The translations under genes and the position numbers were made by a program. 64,000 nucleotides of DNA from Treponema sp. UBA4267 (GTDB lineage: Bacteria > Spirochaetota > Spirochaetia > Treponematales > Treponemataceae). The stretch lies in the NCBI GenBank assembly GCA_002395155.1, contig DGWD01000010.1:43358-107357 (forward strand), written 5' to 3'. The number at the start of each line of letters is the position of its first letter. The stretch's first letter is position 1. The notes below the pieces were generated by a model. That model had not been told where the DNA came from. It saw nothing but the letters and a program-made list of their open reading frames with translations, and made no database searches. This document shows positions 59,770 to 64,000 of the stretch, piece by piece.

Positions 59770-60393
59770 CTAAAAAATCGTCAAAAGCTCGGTAAGATTG
59801 TTTATGGTGTAATCCGGCTCTTCTGATTTTGAAAGAGGTTTCTGTAGGGCACCAAAGCCTTGTTTTATCCAGACGGTTTTCATTCCAAGAGCTTTTGCAG
59901 GAAGGATATCATTATCAAGACGGTCGCCGATCATACAGGCTTCTTGAGGTATATAGTTAGTCTCGTCTAACGCGAATTCGAAAATGCGGATATCAGGTTT
60001 CATAATCTTAAGGTCCCAGGAAGAAATAATGTACTTAAAATATTTCAGGAGTTTAAAGGATTGCAGGCGCTCTTTTAAGCCGTCGAGTTGGTTTGCGATT
60101 ATTCCTAGCTCGTATTTTTGAGAAAGAGTTTCGATTACAGCAGGTGCCTCGTCATATAATTTTTCGAGTTCTGTGCGGTAGGGAGCAACTTCCTTAAAAT
60201 TGTATTTGTCTATTAAAGTACGGAATTGCGGCTTGCGTGAGACTGAAGCAATTTCTATTTCGTGATAAATGTCGGTGGCAGAAAGTCCAAGTTTTTTTGC
60301 TTCGGCGGTTTGAGCCTGCTCCCTGCAGCGTGCCTCCCAGACTGCTTCTTCGTTTACAAGTGTGTAACCTACATCAAAAAATAAAACTTTCAT
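59770..60393 (-). CDS. HAD-superfamily hydrolase
   Basis: A 207-residue HAD hydrolase, subfamily IA. Motif I FFDVGYTLVN (Asp at residue 7), motif II IIANQLD, the Lys in IMKPDIRIFEFA and motif IV CMIGDRLDNDILPAKALGM. The usual second catalytic Asp of motif I is Gly, as in the first HAD gene in this window. Substrate unknown. A perfect GTTAG-N6-CTAAC word occurs inside the gene (59956-59971), probably by chance. Confidence 0.85.
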   Translation of the reverse strand: MKVLFFDVGYTLVNEEAVWEARCREQAQTAEAKKLGLSATDIYHEIEIASVSRKPQFRTLIDKYNFKEVAPYRTELEKLYDEAPAVIETLSQKYELGIIANQLDGLKERLQSFKLLKYFKYIISSWDLKIMKPDIRIFEFALDETNYIPQEACMIGDRLDNDILPAKALGMKTVWIKQGFGALQKPLSKSEEPDYTINNLTELLTIF

Positions 60394-60705
60394 TTTTCCA
60401 TTCCTCTTTTGTTATCAGGCAGGTAAATTCGCCCGAGGTAATTCCAGTTTTTGGATGGGTACGTGTACCTTTATCATCTATCAGCTTCATCCCGATTTTT
60501 ACTCAAAGTCACTCTGATTCTCAGATTCCCATTCTTTTACATTGTCCTTTACAAAATTGACAGTCTCTTCAAAGGTGTCGTTAGGCAGCCAGAACATCAT
60601 TGTGATTTCTTTGTCGCCGGCATATTCGTGAATTTGATTTTCATCTCCCGGTTGGATAGATCTAAGGGTGAGACGTTCTGTTTTAAGTTCAATTTTTTTC
60701 ATCAT
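60383..60705 (-). pseudogene. GNAT acetyltransferase with internal deletion
   Basis: The N-terminal ~68 residues (MKKIELKTERLTLRSIQPGD, then ENQIHEYAGDKEITMMFWLP) are a standard GNAT start. After a stop at about 60499 the same strand encodes a typical GNAT C-terminus (GTRTHPKTGITSGEFTCLIT, KEEWKNE). The acetyl-CoA-binding centre, about 70 residues, is missing. The start overlaps the intact GNAT gene upstream. Confidence 0.65.
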
Positions 60706-61222
60706 ATAAAGACTCCCATTCTTTGCGGGTAATTGCATAAGCGTACGAAATTTCATTTTTAGGGTCGGGATATTCTTTTACTTTTTTCATTCCGATTGAA
60801 AGGGCCGTTGAATAAGAGGCCACATTTGTATATTTCATGTAAGAATAAATTGTATCGTAATCTGTGTTTTCGAATACCCAGTCGCGGACGGTGCGTGCTG
60901 CTTCTTTTGCAAAACCACGTCTCCAGTATTTTTTGTGAATGTGATATCCGATTTCCGGGAGCATTTGCCCGTCGATATTCTGCAGAGTGATACCGCAGTC
61001 GCCGATAAACTCGCCGCTTTCCCTTAAAACCACTGCCCAAAGTCCCCAGCCATATTTCTGGTAATTTTCCAGATTCCATTCAATCCAGCGGCGAGTACGG
61101 GCCTGGTTAAAAGAAGCGGGGTAGTGCTGCATAGTTTCTGCGTCAGACATGATTTGGTAGAGGGAGTCAAAATCATCCATTGTATATTCGCGTAAAATCA
61201 GGCGTTGTGTTTGCAGCTGCAT
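60689..61222 (-). CDS. GNAT acetyltransferase, RimJ/RimL type
   Basis: A 177-residue N-acetyltransferase. The N-terminus LQTQRLILREYTMDDFDSLY, FIGDCGITL, the acetyl-CoA loop KKYWRRGFAKEA and SYSTALSIGMKKVKEYPD are family features. Targets of such proteins include ribosomal protein N-termini, small molecules and antibiotics; none can be inferred. Start ATG 61222. Confidence 0.88.
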   Translation of the reverse strand: MQLQTQRLILREYTMDDFDSLYQIMSDAETMQHYPASFNQARTRRWIEWNLENYQKYGWGLWAVVLRESGEFIGDCGITLQNIDGQMLPEIGYHIHKKYWRRGFAKEAARTVRDWVFENTDYDTIYSYMKYTNVASYSTALSIGMKKVKEYPDPKNEISYAYAITRKEWESLYDEKN

Positions 61223-61237
61223 TAGTTTCCTCTTTTT

Positions 61238-62233
61238 TTATTTTAAGAATGTTTGAATTACGCTTTTCAAAAGCTTAGAAGAAAGTGGCTTGGCCGAGGT
61301 CTCCATTGTGATGATGAGATTTTTGCCCGGGAAGAATCCGTTTTCGGCGTAGAGCTCAAGTTTCTCAGTGGCCCGAGCGGCGTAGTCAGGATCATCCATT
61401 AGGCCAAAATGCTCCCAGGCAAACTCCTGGCGGGTGCGGAGATTCAGACAATAAAAGTCGGGGTGCAACTGGCAGATATCCTGATCATAGAAATCTGGAG
61501 TTTTCGCTCTGGACTTTACAGAGGCTGTGACGTGAGCAGAGTCTATACTATCCGCGGTTTTATAATTATCTGCTGAGTTCCTATCCATCAGAAGCGGAAA
61601 TTCATAACGATATGGCACCTCGGCCGCCTTTAGGACATTTGCAATTATTACCTCGGACTTGGAGCGTACCTGCTCATTGTTGTCGGTAAAAAGCTGAGGC
61701 GCGTCTTCGGGGATTTTCTTGCGGCGATAGTCCACCTTGAGCCAGGCAACGGCGTATTGTTCGTTGTCCAGTGTAAGAGGGGTTACGACTTCGCGGCGGG
61801 TAGATGCAAGCTTCTGGTAGACAGTGGCGCTGCTTTTTTCTTTGTAGGCTTTTAGAAAATCTTTGAGCTCTTTAATTTCTGCTTCGATGGCCGGGATAGT
61901 TTTCTGATCGTAATCATTCTGAATAAGTGCGTGTGCAAGTTTTTCCTGTGAGCGGGGCATGTAAGTTCCCTGTGCATCAGATGGGGATGTGCGTTTGTAA
62001 AACAAAAGTGTCTTTCCCCGGTGCACAATACGGACAAGCCCAGAGGGATTCTTTTTTACAGCAAATTGCTTTGCTTTGAGTGCTTCTTCCAAGTCTGTAA
62101 TTCTTGCCGCAATTTGAGGAATAAAAACAGCCGGTTTTAATGATTCTAGTTTTTTGATGATAATACTCCCTGAAAACCGCCCTTTTTTGTGGTTTTCTAC
62201 TATAAAGATAAATGCAAATGATGGACGGAGCAA
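61238..62233 (-). CDS. PD-(D/E)XK-like nuclease candidate
   Basis: A protein of up to 331 residues. The N-terminal part is a coiled coil (residues ~45-135). The C-terminal ~140 residues have the order of a PD-(D/E)XK nuclease: RSKSEVIIANVLKAAEVPYR (Glu 194), LHPDFYCLN (Asp 259), QEFAWEHFGLMDDPDYA (Glu 270/274) and KLELYAENGFFPGKNLIITM. The 'EH.G..DDP.YA' phrase occurs in restriction-like domains of helicase and defence proteins. The start is uncertain: the frame opens at TTG 62233 with no ribosome site, and a GGGAG lies before ATT/ATC codons near 62163. A five-unit palindrome array lies directly upstream. Confidence 0.65.
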   Translation of the reverse strand: MLRPSFAFIFIVENHKKGRFSGSIIIKKLESLKPAVFIPQIAARITDLEEALKAKQFAVKKNPSGLVRIVHRGKTLLFYKRTSPSDAQGTYMPRSQEKLAHALIQNDYDQKTIPAIEAEIKELKDFLKAYKEKSSATVYQKLASTRREVVTPLTLDNEQYAVAWLKVDYRRKKIPEDAPQLFTDNNEQVRSKSEVIIANVLKAAEVPYRYEFPLLMDRNSADNYKTADSIDSAHVTASVKSRAKTPDFYDQDICQLHPDFYCLNLRTRQEFAWEHFGLMDDPDYAARATEKLELYAENGFFPGKNLIITMETSAKPLSSKLLKSVIQTFLK

Positions 62234-62248
62234 GTTTTTTTTGTGAAA

Positions 62249-62620
62249 AGCATATAATTTTGGATTTGACGCGGATTTATATGATATTTTTGATAAATAT
62301 CACCATCTCGATTACGAATAAAAGGGTGATTTATAAGGAAAAGTCATATAAATTTGCATATTTATTAAAATTATATGACGTTATGAAAAAACAGGGGCTT
62401 AATTTTATTTTGATTGTCATATAATTATCAACTGTTTCCATAATTATATGACATTTACTCCATTTTTTCTTTGTTGATTACAAAACAGAAGCTGCTATTT
62501 ATCAATAAAATCATATAATTTAGTTGTTTTATCCAAATTATATGATTTTCCCTAAGGGTACAGAAACGTTTTTTGTTTGAAATGTCATATAATCAGCCGT
62601 TTTTTACCAAAATATATGAT
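62249..62620. repeat. Five-unit 37-nt palindromic array
   Basis: Units at 62249-62285, 62343-62379, 62416-62452, 62510-62546 and 62584-62620. Each begins (G/A)TCATATAA(T) (GCATATAAT in the first) and ends ATTATATGA(C/T) or a near form; the middle 17 bases vary. Spacers are 57, 36, 57 and 37 bases. Start-to-start distances of 94, 73, 94 and 74 are close to nine and seven helical turns. It fills the interval between the nuclease candidate and a GNAT gene, in which no gene was found. Confidence 0.85.
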
Positions 62621-62723
62621 TTTTATACAAAAAATGCTTTGTGGGGGGAATGCAGCAGGGGTGACGTTGAGACGGAGCCTTGGAGCGGGACGATCTGGTA
62701 GCTAAAAAGAGTAAAGTCCTTTT

Positions 62724-63173
62724 TTAATAATCTTTTAGCTTCATAATAAAGGCCTTTTTAGATTCACTGTCGAATCCAAGATTTTTATAAAACTGATGAG
62801 CTTCTTTTCTCCAACTGCCACTCTGTAAAATCACTTTGTAACAATTATTTTCGCGAGCAAACTCAATTGCCATTTCCATGACTTTGCGGCCGAGTCCCTG
62901 TCCGCGATATTCCTTGTCGGTGACAACATTTTCAACAAAGGCAATGGAAGAGCCTAAGCGGGTAAGATTTGGAATTATCAGACAATAGCAGGTTGAAATT
63001 ACTTTTCCATTTTCAACGGCGCCGAAATATTTTAATTTTTTGTTTTCTTTAATCTCGCTTTTCCAGATTTTACGGGCATCTTCTACCGAAAGGTTACCAT
63101 TATCGCCGTCTAACTGTTCGTATAATTTAATGAGAGATTCAAGATCGTTTTCGTTTAATTCTCTGAGTTCCAT
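62724..63173 (-). CDS. GNAT acetyltransferase
   Basis: A 149-residue single-domain GNAT protein. N-terminus MELRELNENDLESLIKLYEQ, then the catalytic core FVENVVTDKEYRGQGLGRKV (Q/RxxGxG/A acetyl-CoA loop) and AHQFYKNLGFDSESK. No signal peptide. The C-terminal KLKD end is usual. Target unknown. Confidence 0.9.
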   Translation of the reverse strand: MELRELNENDLESLIKLYEQLDGDNGNLSVEDARKIWKSEIKENKKLKYFGAVENGKVISTCYCLIIPNLTRLGSSIAFVENVVTDKEYRGQGLGRKVMEMAIEFARENNCYKVILQSGSWRKEAHQFYKNLGFDSESKKAFIMKLKDY

Positions 63174-63543
63174 TTTTACCTCGGTTTTGAGATTTGTGTA
63201 TATTTTTTAGAAATGACTTATGCTTAAACTAAATAATAAGATAGAAAATGTTTATAAGCAAGGGCGTTATACGTTCGCTTTCGCTCACTATCAAGTTTCC
63301 TTCGGAAACTTGCGGGGAATTACCGGGGGCGTTGCGGGGGTGTCCCCCGCTAGAAGGGGTGGCGAGCAACAAAGTGCGAGCCAGGGGAAGGCCTTCCCCT
63401 CCTTTATGATAAAATTCCGCCTGCTAAAACTTTACTCAAAAAATCAAATGCATGTTACACTATTATTGTATTCTCATAATTGTAAGAAAGTATGGCGCGC
63501 GTGCTTTCCTACGACTGAGTCCGTGGGGCTCACAGGAGTTGCT
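63174..63543. other. Intergenic region with GC-rich hairpin repeats
   Basis: About 370 bases. 63269-63420 is a chain of GC-rich hairpins unlike the AT-rich surroundings (see repeat entry). A probable promoter for the AraC gene lies near 63454-63480. No gene seen. Confidence 0.6.
63269..63420 (-). repeat. Composite palindromic repeat, shares core with 16079-16172
   Basis: The reverse complement of 63269-63312 contains AGTTTCCGAAGGAAACTTGA then TAGTGAGCGAAAGCGAACGT, which is the core of the element translated inside the ABC gene. Further hairpins follow: GGGGG/CCCCC around 63336-63350 and AGGGGAAGG-CCTTCCCCT (63392-63409). Confidence 0.75.
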
Positions 63544-64000
63544 TTGGCTAATCTTGATTTATTAATGCGGTCGCTGGAGTTCATCGAAGAACATCTTGAA
63601 GATACTGTCGCAGTTCAGACGGAAGATATTGCTGTTGCGTGTTTTGCTTCTAAGTCTGCGCTTGAAAAGGTCTTTAAGTACACGATTCATTTTTCAGTTC
63701 ACGATTATATTGTCCGACGAAAGATGACCAGGGCTGCAAGATTGATGATAGAAAAGCCTGCTCTAAGTATTCTGGATATTGCCGTTCAATTCGGCTATTC
63801 AAGTCACGAAGCCTTTACGAGAACTTTTTCGCAGGTGTGGAATTGTAATCCGTCGGATTTCAGAAAGCGCTACACCGAAAAGGGGCGTGAACATTCCGCG
63901 GAATTGTTTCCTAAAATTACAGGCTTCATTCAATTAGAAGGAGAAACTATTATGAGAAGAACTGTTGACATTTCAGAGTTGTATGATTTTTTTAAGTCGC
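63544..64000 (+). CDS. AraC-family regulator, 3' end outside window
   Basis: A partial gene of at least 152 codons, starting at TTG 63544 five bases after AGGAG; ATG 63565 is an alternative. The AraC helix-turn-helix is at the N-terminus: SLEFIEEHLEDTVAVQTEDI, AVACFASKSALEKVFKYTIH, ILDIAVQFGYSSHEAFTRTF and CNPSDFRKRY. This order, DNA-binding domain first, is that of SoxS/Rob/MarA-type or GyrI-fused regulators. The following ~45 residues begin another domain. The C-terminus cannot be seen. Confidence 0.85.
   Translation, partial: MANLDLLMRSLEFIEEHLEDTVAVQTEDIAVACFASKSALEKVFKYTIHFSVHDYIVRRKMTRAARLMIEKPALSILDIAVQFGYSSHEAFTRTFSQVWNCNPSDFRKRYTEKGREHSAELFPKITGFIQLEGETIMRRTVDISELYDFFKS

Noticed and set aside
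59956..59971. Sixth GTTAG-N6-CTAAC operator
   Set aside because: It is perfect but lies well inside the coding sequence of a HAD hydrolase, away from any promoter. One chance copy in 64 kb of AT-rich DNA is credible.
62212..62424. 70-residue plus-strand frame
   Set aside because: Spans two palindromic units and has no ribosome site or protein-like composition.
62249..62620. CRISPR array
   Set aside because: Only the palindromic arms are conserved, the 17-base centres differ, the spacers come in two fixed lengths (57 and 36-37), and there are no cas genes.
1..64000. tRNA, rRNA, transposase or integrase genes
   Set aside because: None was recognised on either strand by eye; short tRNAs could be missed and a dedicated tRNA scan would settle it.

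Overview
This window looks like part of a low-GC Treponema genome, probably a gut or rumen species. The support is two adjacent membrane proteins that I recognise as the Treponema/Streptococcus ECF substrate-component family, a beta-propeller class III cyclase, lipoproteins with spirochaete-style Cys signals, and a flagellar FliM-type protein. The left end (about 450-4800) reads as a plasmid or chromid backbone: a ParA ATPase, a small ribbon-helix-helix partner, an RPA-type RepA initiator and many copies of the iteron core AACTGTTACAA. So the window may lie on a large extrachromosomal replicon, or on a chromosome carrying an integrated one.

Layout. 1-445: truncated membrane protein. 446-4000: replication/partition module. 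4000-12300: HAD phosphatase, c-di-GMP phosphodiesterase, metallo-beta-lactamase-fold hydrolase, a threonine aldolase relic, an exported protein, DAHP synthase, a DnaQ-like exonuclease and a broken acyltransferase. 12300-28800: a transport island with an AraC regulator, carboxylesterase, two pairs of YbtP/YbtQ-like ABC half-transporters, an ECF importer (two S components, T, double ATPase), a DMT permease with a histidine-rich tail and a TetR regulator. The palindrome GTTAG-N6-CTAAC recurs before five transcription units here. 28900-33600: cyclase, TRAP-type binding protein and a truncated chemoreceptor. 33625-35270: a GC-richer patch with a cut GNAT gene and a P-loop kinase/APH(3') fusion. 35300-39900: an ECF sigma factor with a very long C-terminal extension, a three-gene HipBST module with three operators, and a PucR regulator. 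40000-44000: HisC-like aminotransferase, MATE exporter, D-2-hydroxyacid dehydrogenase. 44100-51920: an opp peptide-uptake operon behind an attenuator-like leader, ending in the two-subunit L-serine dehydratase. 51938-53314: an XRE helix-turn-helix fused to a FliM-like protein with two SpoA domains. 53560-54920: a DUF3990-like/XRE toxin-antitoxin pair. 55100-64000: nucleoside phosphorylase, a LuxR-type membrane regulator with an in-frame stop, an outer-membrane barrel, an S41 protease, HAD and GNAT genes, a PD-(D/E)XK-like nuclease next to five 37-nt palindromic units, and an AraC regulator cut by the window edge.

The functional themes are amino-acid/peptide use (opp, serine dehydratase, aminotransferase, hydroxyacid dehydrogenase), uptake/export under a shared palindrome operator, and replicon-stability modules (par, HipBST, DUF3990/XRE). 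Several families of short palindromic repeats are scattered through the right half and in two cases are translated in frame inside ABC ATPases. I saw no transposase, rRNA, tRNA or CRISPR array. All assignments come from reading the sequence and from recall of families; no search was run.
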